A DNA stretch of 64,000 bases from Aureispira sp. CCB-QB1 (GTDB lineage Bacteria; Bacteroidota; Bacteroidia; Chitinophagales; Saprospiraceae), in contig NZ_JHBV01000006.1 of NCBI RefSeq assembly GCF_000724545.1, forward strand, positions 1-64,000. The letters are read 5' to 3'. Positions 50,734-59,446 of the stretch are shown here, in pieces. A model generated the notes under the pieces. It was not told the DNA's origin. It saw only the letters and a program-made list of their open reading frames with translations, and did not search any database. How positions within the stretch are numbered: position 1 is the stretch's first letter; every line of letters starts with the position of its first letter. The position numbers were made by a program, and so were the translations under genes.

Positions 50734-51528
50734 TTATCGAACGGCTACACGTGCAATCATTTTGTAGTATAACCAAGGTATAAAACGCTTGATATAGACC
50801 ATGATAACTTCTTTTTTGCCGATGTAAACTTCCTTCTTTTTTTTCGCTATTGCTTGCAGCATCTTTTGGGCAAAGACATCCACCTGTATGCCGTTACTTT
50901 GTCGATTATCCATGCTACCTTGAGCTTGACCATCTCCAACAAAAGCATTGATAGAGACATTGGTTTTGATAAAGCCAGGGCTGATTAAGGTTACATCTAT
51001 GGAATTGTTTACCAGTTCAGCTCTTAAAGAATCAAAAAAACCGTGCAAGGCGTGTTTGGTGGCAGCATAAGCGGAACGGTAGGGGGTTCCAAAAACTCCA
51101 GTAAGACTAGTGACCGTTACAAAATGCCCTTTTTGTCGTTTTAAGAAATGGGGTAGGAGGGCTTTGGTTAAGGCAATGGTGCCAAGGTAATTAATGTCCA
51201 TCAAGCGTTTGTCTACTTCAAAAATAGTATCTTGAGCTAGCGAACGCTGAGAAATTCCTCCATTATTGATTAAGATGTCAATGGGACCTCTCTCTTGGAT
51301 TACTTTCTGTACGATACTAGGAATTTTGTCATGCTGTTCTAAGTCTAAGGTTTGTACATATACCTCTTGGCAAGTTTTTTGGCAAGTTTGTTGAACCTGC
51401 TTTAATACAGCTGTTTTTCTACTGGACAAAATTAGAACAGCACCTTGTTTTGCCAAGGCATAAGCCAATGCTTCTCCAATGCCAGAAGAAGCTCCCGTGA
51501 TCCAAATTACTTTGTTTTTAAATGTCAT
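50734..51528 (-). CDS. SDR oxidoreductase, probable 3-keto sphingoid/sulfonoid base reductase
   Basis: A 264-residue short-chain dehydrogenase/reductase. NADP-binding TGASSGIGEALA (11-22), NNGG (88-91), and the catalytic Ser141, Tyr154 and Lys158 (SAYAATKHA) are present. The C-terminus has hydrophobic and basic stretches (VYIKRFIPWLYYKMIARVAV), as in membrane-bound DHRS7-like and 3-ketodihydrosphingosine reductases. It is just upstream of the oxoamine-synthase fusion on the same strand (106 bases apart), so reduction of its 3-keto product is the best guess. Confidence 0.78.
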   Translation of the reverse strand: MTFKNKVIWITGASSGIGEALAYALAKQGAVLILSSRKTAVLKQVQQTCQKTCQEVYVQTLDLEQHDKIPSIVQKVIQERGPIDILINNGGISQRSLAQDTIFEVDKRLMDINYLGTIALTKALLPHFLKRQKGHFVTVTSLTGVFGTPYRSAYAATKHALHGFFDSLRAELVNNSIDVTLISPGFIKTNVSINAFVGDGQAQGSMDNRQSNGIQVDVFAQKMLQAIAKKKKEVYIGKKEVIMVYIKRFIPWLYYKMIARVAVR

Positions 51529-51585
51529 AATGGTGATTTGTTGTATAAAAAAATGACTTGGCTAAGTACTCAAAAGATAATAAAA

Positions 51586-51644
51586 AACCACAAATTAGTA
51601 CTTGAAAATAAGCTGAAAACCAGCTTGGGTACTAATTTGTGGTT
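51586..51644 (-). terminator. Composite-hairpin terminator after the papain-like gene
   Basis: AACCACAAATTAGTAC (51586-51601) and GTACTAATTTGTGGTT (51629-51644) form a perfect 16-bp stem. A second hairpin AAGCTG/CAGCTT (51610-51626) sits in its loop. On the minus strand a T-run (51586-51582) follows. It ends the transcript of the protease gene and lies upstream of the SDR gene. Confidence 0.75.
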
Positions 51645-51737
51645 CGATTTAAGATACTTCTCTTTAGCTTTGTGGCAAATAAAACTCTACGAAGCTATAT
51701 GCTTGAAGTCTTAGCCTAAGTGTGTTGAGTCGTTTTG

Positions 51738-53300
51738 CTAATTTTTGTCCAAAGCAATCACAACAACGGCAACGTCTTGTTTGGCTGTAGCACTTTGTTT
51801 AAAAGCAATTAATTTGCCCGATTTATTGGTGTAATTTAAATTCTGAAATGCCCGATTACCAACAGCAGCCATTACATTATCATAAAAATTATTGTTGCCT
51901 GCTTGGTCGATTCTTTGTTGAATTTGGTCAGGATTTAATTCATTTTTAGAATAGACAATTGCCATAAAGTCACGAGTACCCTCATCGTCTGCAAAAAACT
52001 TCCCATTTCGAGGGAAAAGGCGTGTCCCTACAATTCCCATATACGAAGAATATTGGTCGGAAGGAGGAAAGATTTTTAAGGCTTTGCCTTGACGATTGCC
52101 ACTGTCCGCTTCCTTGCTAAAAACGTAGGTGAAACATTCTAAGGAGTTGGTGATTTCAATTTTTAGCTCTGTACCAATTTTGATAGGACTTGTTGTTTCA
52201 AAGAGATTATCTCGAACATTTTTTAAATCAAGAGTAGTGCCTCTAGCAACATCATACAAGCCGCATTCAATGGCAAAGTCTGTGGAAGAGGAAGTTGTTG
52301 CTTTTTGGTGAGGAAACACCCCATAAGCTTCTCTACAGAAGATTTTAAAATCATCATAATCTACAAAAACAAAACCTCTATCGCCCCATTCTGTTCCCCA
52401 ACTATTCTGAATTTCAAATTGTTTTTTGTTATCATCATAACCAATTAGACACATGGCATGTCCTCCCAAATTGTTGACATTACGTTTTTCGGAGGCTCTA
52501 GGTTTCCATACTTTCTTGCCCATCATATCTTGAAAAGAATAGGGAACTTTAGCAGCAATAATCACAGGCGCTCCTTGTGCAATATTTTGTTTGACAGCTT
52601 CTAAGTCAACATCGTAGTTGCGCCCTGTTTTAGTCAAACGATTGTATCCTCGAATTCTATGTTGCAGAGCTTCTTGCAATTGTGCTTGTGAGGGCTGTTG
52701 GCTACAACTATTTTCATTATAAGGAAATTTAGAAAACTCCAACAAACCTTTTTGTTTCATATGTTCCAAGGCTTCACCAGTATAGGCGCCTTGACAGCCT
52801 CTAATGCCAATTTGGTTGTACAAAAAAGAAGGGCTATAAGCAATGGTATTGGGATTGGCACCCGTACTTGCTGCTTCTAAGATCGTTCTAGCAGCATAGG
52901 CACTAGCCCAACCCACACAAGAACCTTGGCTCCCTTGATTGAGTGGTCTAGGAGCATATTCTCGCAAGGAGACTTTGGCAGGGAGACTATATTTGCTAGA
53001 AGAAGAAGAAAGTGCTGCAAAAACTTTTGATTCGTTGTATTTCTCTTGACTAATTTCACAACCCATTCTGTAAATATCTTGCGAGTTGTTATCATTGGTA
53101 GGTGTAGAAATGCCAGGACCCATTATAAAAAAGGCAATGGCACCAATGATAATAATAGGAACTGCAAATTTAGGATATCGAAAAGCAAACATAATAATAG
53201 CCATGATAATTGCACTATTATTTCGGCCGCCACCTCCACCGCCTCGGTTACTGTTATTACCTCCATTATTGTCGTTGTCGGGTCTAAAACGTATTGCCAT
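51738..53300 (-). CDS. Membrane-anchored papain-like (C1) cysteine protease
   Basis: A 520-residue protein. A Gly/Asn-rich N-terminus and one or two membrane spans (about 29-62) are followed by a C1 peptidase domain (about 105-335). The oxyanion Gln122, catalytic Cys128 (NQGSQGSCVGWA), His in GGHAMCLIGYDD and Asn in IQNSWGTEWGD are all present. The C-terminal 190 residues resemble the DUF4384-type domain often fused to such proteases in Bacteroidota. It may process envelope proteins or act against competitors. The long membrane-anchored form is notable. Confidence 0.85.
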   Translation of the reverse strand: MAIRFRPDNDNNGGNNSNRGGGGGGRNNSAIIMAIIMFAFRYPKFAVPIIIIGAIAFFIMGPGISTPTNDNNSQDIYRMGCEISQEKYNESKVFAALSSSSSKYSLPAKVSLREYAPRPLNQGSQGSCVGWASAYAARTILEAASTGANPNTIAYSPSFLYNQIGIRGCQGAYTGEALEHMKQKGLLEFSKFPYNENSCSQQPSQAQLQEALQHRIRGYNRLTKTGRNYDVDLEAVKQNIAQGAPVIIAAKVPYSFQDMMGKKVWKPRASEKRNVNNLGGHAMCLIGYDDNKKQFEIQNSWGTEWGDRGFVFVDYDDFKIFCREAYGVFPHQKATTSSSTDFAIECGLYDVARGTTLDLKNVRDNLFETTSPIKIGTELKIEITNSLECFTYVFSKEADSGNRQGKALKIFPPSDQYSSYMGIVGTRLFPRNGKFFADDEGTRDFMAIVYSKNELNPDQIQQRIDQAGNNNFYDNVMAAVGNRAFQNLNYTNKSGKLIAFKQSATAKQDVAVVVIALDKN

Positions 53301-53372
53301 TTTGTATAGAATTGTAGTAATTAAAAGATGGTTTGAGTATAGTATTGATACTGTGTGGTTCTTGTGAACATT

Positions 53373-53444
53373 ACTCCGTTGCTTTTTTACGGTTTTACTT
53401 CGTGAGCCTGCGGGTTCGTAGAAAAACTAAAAAAGCAACGGAGT
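53373..53444. repeat. Hairpin repeat with 16-bp perfect arms (locus F)
   Basis: ACTCCGTTGCTTTTTT (53373-53388) and AAAAAAGCAACGGAGT (53429-53444) are perfect inverted repeats enclosing 40 bases with ACTTCGTGAGCC. The element is between genes, with no T-run on either side, so it is not a simple terminator. It shares arm and core with the other interspersed repeats and may be a miniature non-autonomous element. Confidence 0.65.
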
Positions 53445-53548
53445 ATTATGTGAAGTAATGTCGTATTTAAGATACAAAATAAACTAAGAATTTATGTAAC
53501 TGGGACTAAAAAAGGAGTTGGGTGTCTAAAACGAGAAAGGGAATGATT

Positions 53549-54157
53549 TTAAACCCCAAATTTGTGACGCACCTCTTGAGGTAAATCTTCTAAGTAGTCC
53601 ACATCACTTAATAAGGGCAACTCTACGAAACTATAGTTTAAGGTATTAAAATCGTTTATGGTTGCTTGATACAAGCCTTCTGTACTCCATGCCTTGTTTT
53701 GAAAAATAGCAGGTTCTAAACGGCGCATACCCAATAAGTAATATCCTCCATCTTTGGCAGGTCCAATAACAAAATCGTGGTTTAAAAGTGCTTCAAAGGC
53801 TTGATTGATAATCTCTGTTGTCAATTCGTAGCAATCGCTACCAATAATAAGCACACGTTCGTAATTATCCGCAAAGGCAACTTCAAATCCTGCTTGCATC
53901 TTTTTTCCTAAATCTCCTTTTTCTTGAAGCGTTTTGGAAAATTGCTTATCAGAGAAAGCATCATCAGACGCGATGTGGTTAGAATAAAAGACACGTTTAT
54001 CTCCATTTGCCGCAGCCGTTAAATGAGCGGTATGTTGCAATAAAAATTGATAAATTTCTAATGCTTTTTTATCGCCAACCGATGCTGCTAAGCGCGTTTT
54101 TGCAGTACCTAAAATAGGATTTTTAGCAAAAATCATTAACAAACCTTTTTTATTCAT
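53549..54157 (-). CDS. TIGR04282-type glycosyltransferase (DUF2064)
   Basis: A 202-residue protein of the GT-A-like TIGR04282 family. FAKNPILGTAKTRLAASVG (residues 9-27) is the nucleotide-binding start, LIIGSDCYELT holds the metal-binding Asp, and GPAKDGGYYLLGM is the family signature. The substrate is not known; in other bacteria members sit near sugar or arsenosugar pathways. It is followed by a rhodanese and PAP2 gene on the same strand. Confidence 0.85.
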   Translation of the reverse strand: MNKKGLLMIFAKNPILGTAKTRLAASVGDKKALEIYQFLLQHTAHLTAAANGDKRVFYSNHIASDDAFSDKQFSKTLQEKGDLGKKMQAGFEVAFADNYERVLIIGSDCYELTTEIINQAFEALLNHDFVIGPAKDGGYYLLGMRRLEPAIFQNKAWSTEGLYQATINDFNTLNYSFVELPLLSDVDYLEDLPQEVRHKFGV

Positions 54158-54173
54158 GTATATGATGTTTAGT

Positions 54174-54300
54174 AGTTAGCGCAGCTAACTGTTGTGATGT
54201 TTAAACTTATACGATTTAGAATGTGGGGGCTTTGCTTTTAGTTAACGACACTGTTACTACGTAGTTTACACAAAGTATGGGGAGCGTTTTATACTATAAT
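54174..54300. repeat. Degenerate interspersed repeat, locus G
   Basis: AGTTAGCGCAGCTAACT (54176-54192) is a small palindrome. AGTTAACGACACTGTTACTACGTAG (54239-54263) resembles the repeat consensus GCTGCTACTACGTGG. The copy is weak and lies between genes. Confidence 0.4.
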
Positions 54301-54325
54301 AACTTTTGCACAATAGTCAATTGTT

Positions 54326-54841
54326 TTAATAAACTATTGTCATCTCCGACTGTATCCATTTGCCCCAAGAAGGAGCATATCCATGAATGCTATCTATCAA
54401 TTGATTATTAGTATTAACAACAGGATGTCCTTGGTTGACCCATTCAAAAATTCCCCCATACAGATTGTATACATTAGTAAACCCCATTTCTAACAATTGT
54501 TCACCAATACGCTCACTACGATACCCGACAGAACAATATACCAAAATTGCTTGATTTTTGGATAAGGTGTCAATAACTTGTTTGTTCATAGTAGGGTAGC
54601 CGACCCAAATAGCATTGGGCAAACTGCTGATTGCAAACTCTTCGGCAGCGCGGGTATCTAAAACAACATAGGAACTGAGTTGTGCTGTTTGATTGGGATA
54701 AACAAAAGGAACCGTTTTGCTGTACAACGCTTCTAGCATCTGATTGTAATTGGATGCTGTTAAAACGCGAATCCATTTTATCCCGAAAAAAGCAATGAGG
54801 CCAATAGTAAGGAGTATTCCTGTTAGAAGAACATATTTCAT
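54326..54841 (-). CDS. Membrane-anchored rhodanese-like sulfurtransferase
   Basis: A 171-residue protein with an N-terminal span (residues 3-22) and one rhodanese domain: VVLDTRAAEEFAISSLPNAI and the active-site loop YCSVGYRS with catalytic Cys near residue 103. Members move sulfane sulfur or act as phosphatase-like folds. The membrane anchor puts it at the envelope. It lies between TIGR04282 and PAP2 genes. Confidence 0.88.
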   Translation of the reverse strand: MKYVLLTGILLTIGLIAFFGIKWIRVLTASNYNQMLEALYSKTVPFVYPNQTAQLSSYVVLDTRAAEEFAISSLPNAIWVGYPTMNKQVIDTLSKNQAILVYCSVGYRSERIGEQLLEMGFTNVYNLYGGIFEWVNQGHPVVNTNNQLIDSIHGYAPSWGKWIQSEMTIVY

Positions 54842-54964
54842 TGATACATTTTATTTTTGATGGCAAAATGTAGGGTAAAAGAATAGACATGATCACGAAT
54901 AGAGTTGTATTGTCGAGAAGGCAAGATTTTTTTGAAGGACAAGAAAAAACGCCAACTCATATAA

Positions 54965-55540
54965 TTAACTCCAAATTTTTCGAATAATTCCGAGCCAAGC
55001 ACTAATTTGGTAAACAAACCAAGCTAAAAAACAGCCTAAAAAACTACCTGTTATGACATCCAAAGGATAGTGCACCCCAACGTAGACTTGACCATAAGCT
55101 ACTAATGCAGCCCAAAGAAACAAAGCTATAAAATAGCTCTTTTTCCATGTCATTCTAAAAATTAAAAAAAGTTGCATCGTCACTGCAAAATGATTGGTGG
55201 CATGCGAAGAAGTAAAACTAAACCCACTCCCACAAGCAACTAATGTTCGAACATCAGAGAGCTGAGTATTATTACAAGGGCGCACTCGTTCTACTGCTTT
55301 TTTGATCCATTCGCTGCTAATATGATCGGCTAAGGCAATGGTGAGCCCGAGGACGATTAAGACCCAAATTGTCTTCCAACCTCTGTCTTTACCAATGACC
55401 AAGAGTAATAGAATATAAAGTGGAATCCATGTCGTCTTGGTACGCCAATAAACAAGTACAGTATCTAAGCACGCATTGTACCATTGTGTATTAATCAGAA
55501 GAAAGAGTTTTTCATCCCATTGTAATAATAATTCTAGCAT
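54965..55540 (-). CDS. PAP2-family membrane phosphatase
   Basis: A 191-residue, multi-span protein. The three PAP2 motifs are visible: KKAVERVRPC (KxxxxxxRP), SGFSFTSSHATNHF (PSGH-like, here SSHA) and YGQVYVGVHYPLDV (SRxxxxxHxxxD-like, with Gly-Gln in place of Ser-Arg). It probably dephosphorylates phosphatidic acid or undecaprenyl pyrophosphate. It overlaps the methyltransferase gene by seven bases, so the two are co-translated. Confidence 0.88.
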   Translation of the reverse strand: MLELLLQWDEKLFLLINTQWYNACLDTVLVYWRTKTTWIPLYILLLLVIGKDRGWKTIWVLIVLGLTIALADHISSEWIKKAVERVRPCNNTQLSDVRTLVACGSGFSFTSSHATNHFAVTMQLFLIFRMTWKKSYFIALFLWAALVAYGQVYVGVHYPLDVITGSFLGCFLAWFVYQISAWLGIIRKIWS

Positions 55541-56265
55541 GACTTTACAACTAAAATTAAACGTTCTGAATGGACAGGATCGTAACCAGACAAATCGAAG
55601 CCCCCAAAAGTTGTTACCAATTCCAATCCTACTTGCTCAAAAAGGCGTTTAAAGTCCTCTAGGGTAAAGGCACGGACTTTTTCTTGGAAGTAGAACTTCT
55701 CGCCATTGTCTTCAAAGCGAATGTCTTTTAATATGTATCCATTTTCTACACTTCTATTAATTTTAAATGTAATACCAGAAAGCGTTTTTTCTTCTGTTAG
55801 AACAAGTTGCTGAATGACTTTATGCGCATTAAAAAAGTCAATAACAAGTCTACCATTTGGGACTTTTAGCCCCTTTTTCATCTCTTGTAGTGTTTGAAGG
55901 TGTTCCTCTTCTGTAGGAAAATACCCAAAACTTGTAAAAAGATTAAAAATATAATCAAAGGGACCAACAGTCAATGGCATCCGCATATCATGCGTTGCAA
56001 AATGCAAGTGTTTGTGTTCAAATTGTTGAGCATGCTCAATACTTTCTGAGGATAAATCAACCCCAACCACATCAAATCCTTTGTCTGCTAAATAGATTGA
56101 ATGCCGACCTTTACCACAAGCTAAATCCAGTATTTTTGCTTGTTGAGGAACGGCTAGATGTTGAACCAAATTATCCATGAAAAATTGAGCTTCCTTATCG
56201 TCACGATGTTGGTATAATAAGTGATAATAACTGGAATCAAACCAAGTTGCAAACCAAGTACTCAT
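55534..56265 (-). CDS. Class I SAM-dependent methyltransferase
   Basis: A 243-residue methyltransferase. Motif I ILDLACGKGRHSIYLADKG (about 40-58), then VVGVDLS and FDYIFNLFTSFGYF. It resembles the group of small-molecule methyltransferases with WFATWFDSSYYHLLYQHRD at the N-terminus. The substrate is unknown. Confidence 0.88.
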   Translation of the reverse strand: MSTWFATWFDSSYYHLLYQHRDDKEAQFFMDNLVQHLAVPQQAKILDLACGKGRHSIYLADKGFDVVGVDLSSESIEHAQQFEHKHLHFATHDMRMPLTVGPFDYIFNLFTSFGYFPTEEEHLQTLQEMKKGLKVPNGRLVIDFFNAHKVIQQLVLTEEKTLSGITFKINRSVENGYILKDIRFEDNGEKFYFQEKVRAFTLEDFKRLFEQVGLELVTTFGGFDLSGYDPVHSERLILVVKSC

Positions 56266-56338
56266 AATGATTGTTTTGTATTAAAATTATAGAAGTTCGC
56301 TAATTTAGTGGGCGTGCTAGCAAGCCTTTTGTAGACAA

Positions 56339-56992
56339 CTAGCCTTGGTTGATATAACCCAAGTCTTCTAATGTTTCAAAAATGTCGTCTAGATCATCAA
56401 ACGATTTTACACCTACTTTTTCTTCTTCCCCTCCTTGCAAACTAATGCCATGTGGTTTGATGGTTTCTAAGTATTCTTGCATTTGAGCAGGAGGACAAAC
56501 CAGACTAACTAGTATAGCGTATTCCATGCATAACTCTTGCAAGGTTGCCAAGGCAATTCGATTGGCTTTTAGATCAGTCCAACTGATGCCATTTTTTTCT
56601 AAATCTAAGTAAAAATAATCAACGTGTTGAGCAGCAGTATCACATTGTTCTGCAAAGGTGTTCATATTCTTTAAATCGTCCAAAACCCACTCTTTTATCA
56701 CCGTTACATCACGAAGGTTTTTGGCAATCGTATAATCTGTGTACATGCTTAGTTGCACAGCATCCAATTGTAGTAATTCAACAGAGGCGAGTATGTCTGT
56801 CAATTTTTGATCCAAGCCAAATTCGCCGACTATTTTGGGACCAACCAACCAATCTTTAATTTCTTTAACATCTTGAGGGCGGGTATAGTTTGCATTTCCC
56901 ATTTCTAGGGAAAAGCCAAGCCACTCGACATTCCACGCTGCAAAATAACGTGCGTCTGTAAGATTATTGATGCTAGTCGCTTTTATTTTCAT
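56339..56992 (-). CDS. TrpF-like (beta/alpha)8 protein lacking the catalytic cysteine
   Basis: A 217-residue protein aligned by eye to phosphoribosylanthranilate isomerase: IKATSINNLTDARYFA corresponds to VKICGITNxxDA, WLGFSLE to LGFVF, and the C-terminal HGISLQGGEEEKVGVKS to VDVSSGVE..PGVKD. The catalytic Cys of KICG is Thr, Gly is Ser, and the phosphate-binding loop is changed. No trp gene is nearby. It is probably not a tryptophan enzyme and may have a new role. Confidence 0.65.
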   Translation of the reverse strand: MKIKATSINNLTDARYFAAWNVEWLGFSLEMGNANYTRPQDVKEIKDWLVGPKIVGEFGLDQKLTDILASVELLQLDAVQLSMYTDYTIAKNLRDVTVIKEWVLDDLKNMNTFAEQCDTAAQHVDYFYLDLEKNGISWTDLKANRIALATLQELCMEYAILVSLVCPPAQMQEYLETIKPHGISLQGGEEEKVGVKSFDDLDDIFETLEDLGYINQG

Positions 56993-56999
56993 ATTAATT

Positions 57000-57502
57000 T
57001 TCTTTCTTTAGAAATTTTGAAGATGATATATAATAGATAGTATTGAAGCTCTGTTGGCGTCAATAACAATGCATAGAGTTGCTCCTCAAAAAGAAGCAAA
57101 AAAACAAGGTGAAAAACGATCAAAATGGTGTTTATTGACGTTCAAAGGTAACAAATAATATTGAGCTAGAGCAAAAAAATAGGTACTTGGACAAAAGAAA
57201 CTATACCATAAAATGATTCCAGTTTTATTTACAATCAAGGTAAAAAAATGAAAACAGGTCTTTGGAGGCGAGGAACTTTGACGATACCATTTATAGTAAC
57301 CAACTAAGGGGTGATTTGTTGTAAAATGAGCTTGTTAAGTAAGCAAAAATAAAAAAGTAGGAATGTTAATAGAAAATTTTTAAGCGAGCCTTTGATCCGT
57401 TTTGCTTGTTTTCGTTTTGATAATGCTGCTATCAAACTGTGAGCTCCTTCGCAACTAACAAAATGGTTTGTAAACGTGACAGCAATTTACTTTACAGAGG
57501 AC
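57000..57502. other. Intergenic region without a supported feature
   Basis: About 500 AT-rich bases between two minus-strand genes. No open frame, tRNA, repeat copy or convincing terminator. AAAACAGGTC and GGTAACAAATAATATTG are plain AT-rich DNA. Confidence 0.4.
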
Positions 57503-59227
57503 TTAACCATTTTTGCGCCATTTTAACAGCATTTGTTCCAACATTTTTACATCAATTGGCTTAGCCAAAAAGTCATCCATACCAGCAGCTTCACAGAGTC
57601 GTTTGTCTTCTAACATGGCATTAGCTGTCATCGCAATTATCGTTGGTTGATGGGCCAGCTCTTTTCTGATAATTTGAGTAGCTTCTAGACCATCTAAAAC
57701 AGGCATTTGAATATCCATCAAAACTAAATTATAAGCATGTTTTTTTAGAATTTCAATGGCTTCTTGTCCATTGGTAGCGGTATCGGGTTGATAGCCCATT
57801 TTTTGCAAAATACGAACGGCCAAGAGCCTATTAATTTTGTCATCTTCCACCAACAAGATGTCCAAGGCTGTTTTTTTTGCAATTTGATTATCAATAGTAG
57901 TAGGTTGTGTAAATGTGCTTAACCTAGATTGCTTTTGAAGGACATCAAGTTGAATTGAAAAGTAAAAAATAGAACCTTTCTTTTCAATACTTTTTACCCA
58001 AATATTTCCCCCCATTAACTCTACAAAATGTTTTGAAATAGCCAAGCCTAACCCCGTTCCGCTTTGTAGTCTTGTTCTAGAGTCATCTACTTGTGTGAAG
58101 GCTTCAAATAGATTGTCCAAACTTTCTTTTGGGATGCCAATACCTGTATCTTGTACACTAAATTCTAAGATTACTTTTTGGTCAATTTTATTAATCCTTT
58201 GTACGCTAATATGGATGGTTCCTTTTTCTGTAAATTTAGTAGCATTGCCAATTAAGTTAACCAATACTTGTTGGATTTTACCTCCATCTCCTGAAAGGAT
58301 ATTGGGAATATTTTTTTCGATGTAATAGGTGAGTTTGAGTCCTTTCTCCATTACTTTTGGAGTCGTAATATTAATGGCATCTTCAATACATTCCGTCAAA
58401 GAAAAAGGCTCGATTCTAAGCTCGGTTTTTCCAGCTTCCGCTTTGGAGTAATCTAAGATTTCATTAATAATTTTTAGCAATCTCTTGCTGCTAACTTTGA
58501 TCGTTTGAACATATTCTTTTTGTTCGGAATTGGGTTCTGAGGCTTCTAACAAAGAAGCCATTCCCATAACACCATTCAATGGCGTTCTAATTTCATGACT
58601 AATGTTGGCTAAAAATCGAGATCGAGCATTGTTTGCTGCAATCAACCGATTTTGTTTTTCGATAGCGTTTCTAGATTCCTTATTGTATTCTATTTTTACT
58701 AGGATTAGTGCTAATGCTGTAATAGCAAAACAGATTAATAAGTTACAGGTAGATGCCCAAAAAACGCCTACATCAGACAAGTTAGATTGAATATAGTGTG
58801 GGTAATTATACTCTACATACAATAGAAAGAACACATCTAGAAGCAGGAGTAATATATATCGCGTATAATATTTTTCGGGGCTTGTAATGGCATAAAAACT
58901 AATTAGCAATAGAAAAAAATAGCCTGTACCTCCTTGCAGTCCATTGGTAAAACACCAGTTTAAGGACAAAGCAATTAAGGCATAAAACCTAAAAATAGTT
59001 TCTATAGATGCTTTTATTTTGTAACCGTTAGGAGATGCTAACAGTAAGCTGGAAAAGACAATAGAACTAATTAGAGAATTAATAAAAGCATTGGAACTGG
59101 TAGACAATAAGTAGCCATACAAGACTGAACAATAGAAAGAAATGAAGGTGACGGCTAACAAAGCCTGCTTTAAAAACTGTTCGTTTAAAGATAAGTTACT
59201 ATTATAAAATGAGAGATACTTTTTCAT
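57503..59227 (-). CDS. Hybrid sensor histidine kinase
   Basis: A 574-residue two-component protein. Six or so membrane spans (residues 20-180) form the sensor, with no obvious extracytoplasmic domain. The dimerisation helix has phosphoacceptor His211 in ISHEIRTPLNG. HATPase boxes are NLIGNATKFT, DTGIGIP and GTGLGLAISK. A receiver domain (455-570) has acceptor Asp505 in LVLMDIQMP and the acidic pair near ED461-462. The signal and the output partner are not in the window. The MASE-like membrane sensor may perceive lipid or energy state. Confidence 0.9.
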   Translation of the reverse strand: MKKYLSFYNSNLSLNEQFLKQALLAVTFISFYCSVLYGYLLSTSSNAFINSLISSIVFSSLLLASPNGYKIKASIETIFRFYALIALSLNWCFTNGLQGGTGYFFLLLISFYAITSPEKYYTRYILLLLLDVFFLLYVEYNYPHYIQSNLSDVGVFWASTCNLLICFAITALALILVKIEYNKESRNAIEKQNRLIAANNARSRFLANISHEIRTPLNGVMGMASLLEASEPNSEQKEYVQTIKVSSKRLLKIINEILDYSKAEAGKTELRIEPFSLTECIEDAINITTPKVMEKGLKLTYYIEKNIPNILSGDGGKIQQVLVNLIGNATKFTEKGTIHISVQRINKIDQKVILEFSVQDTGIGIPKESLDNLFEAFTQVDDSRTRLQSGTGLGLAISKHFVELMGGNIWVKSIEKKGSIFYFSIQLDVLQKQSRLSTFTQPTTIDNQIAKKTALDILLVEDDKINRLLAVRILQKMGYQPDTATNGQEAIEILKKHAYNLVLMDIQMPVLDGLEATQIIRKELAHQPTIIAMTANAMLEDKRLCEAAGMDDFLAKPIDVKMLEQMLLKWRKNG

Positions 59228-59319
59228 TTTGATGGACTAATCTTTATCATTAGACATTATTGTCAGTATACTAGACGTATTACTTTTTAGCAAATGATTG
59301 AATAAGTAGCGGACTACCA

Positions 59320-59375
59320 TCTTCATTATTCCGTTGAAACCACACAGTAGCAGTGCAGCAAATCAATGGAGTGTT
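59320..59375. repeat. Degenerate interspersed repeat, locus H
   Basis: ATTCCGTTGAAACCACACAGTAGCAGTGCAGCAAATCAATGGAGT fits the consensus of the repeat at 5303-5440 (GTTGAAATCACG..CAGTAGCAGCGAAGCTAATCAACGGAGT). It lies upstream of the kinase gene. Confidence 0.5.
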
Positions 59376-59446
59376 AAATCTTCAAAGATAACTAAAAATA
59401 TGACATTAAAAGCTGTTCCTCATCGAAATGTTTTACTATCAATCTA

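Noticed and set aside
53373-53444. Rho-independent terminator
   Set aside because: The 16-bp stem has no T-run on either outer side, and its sequence recurs as an interspersed repeat.
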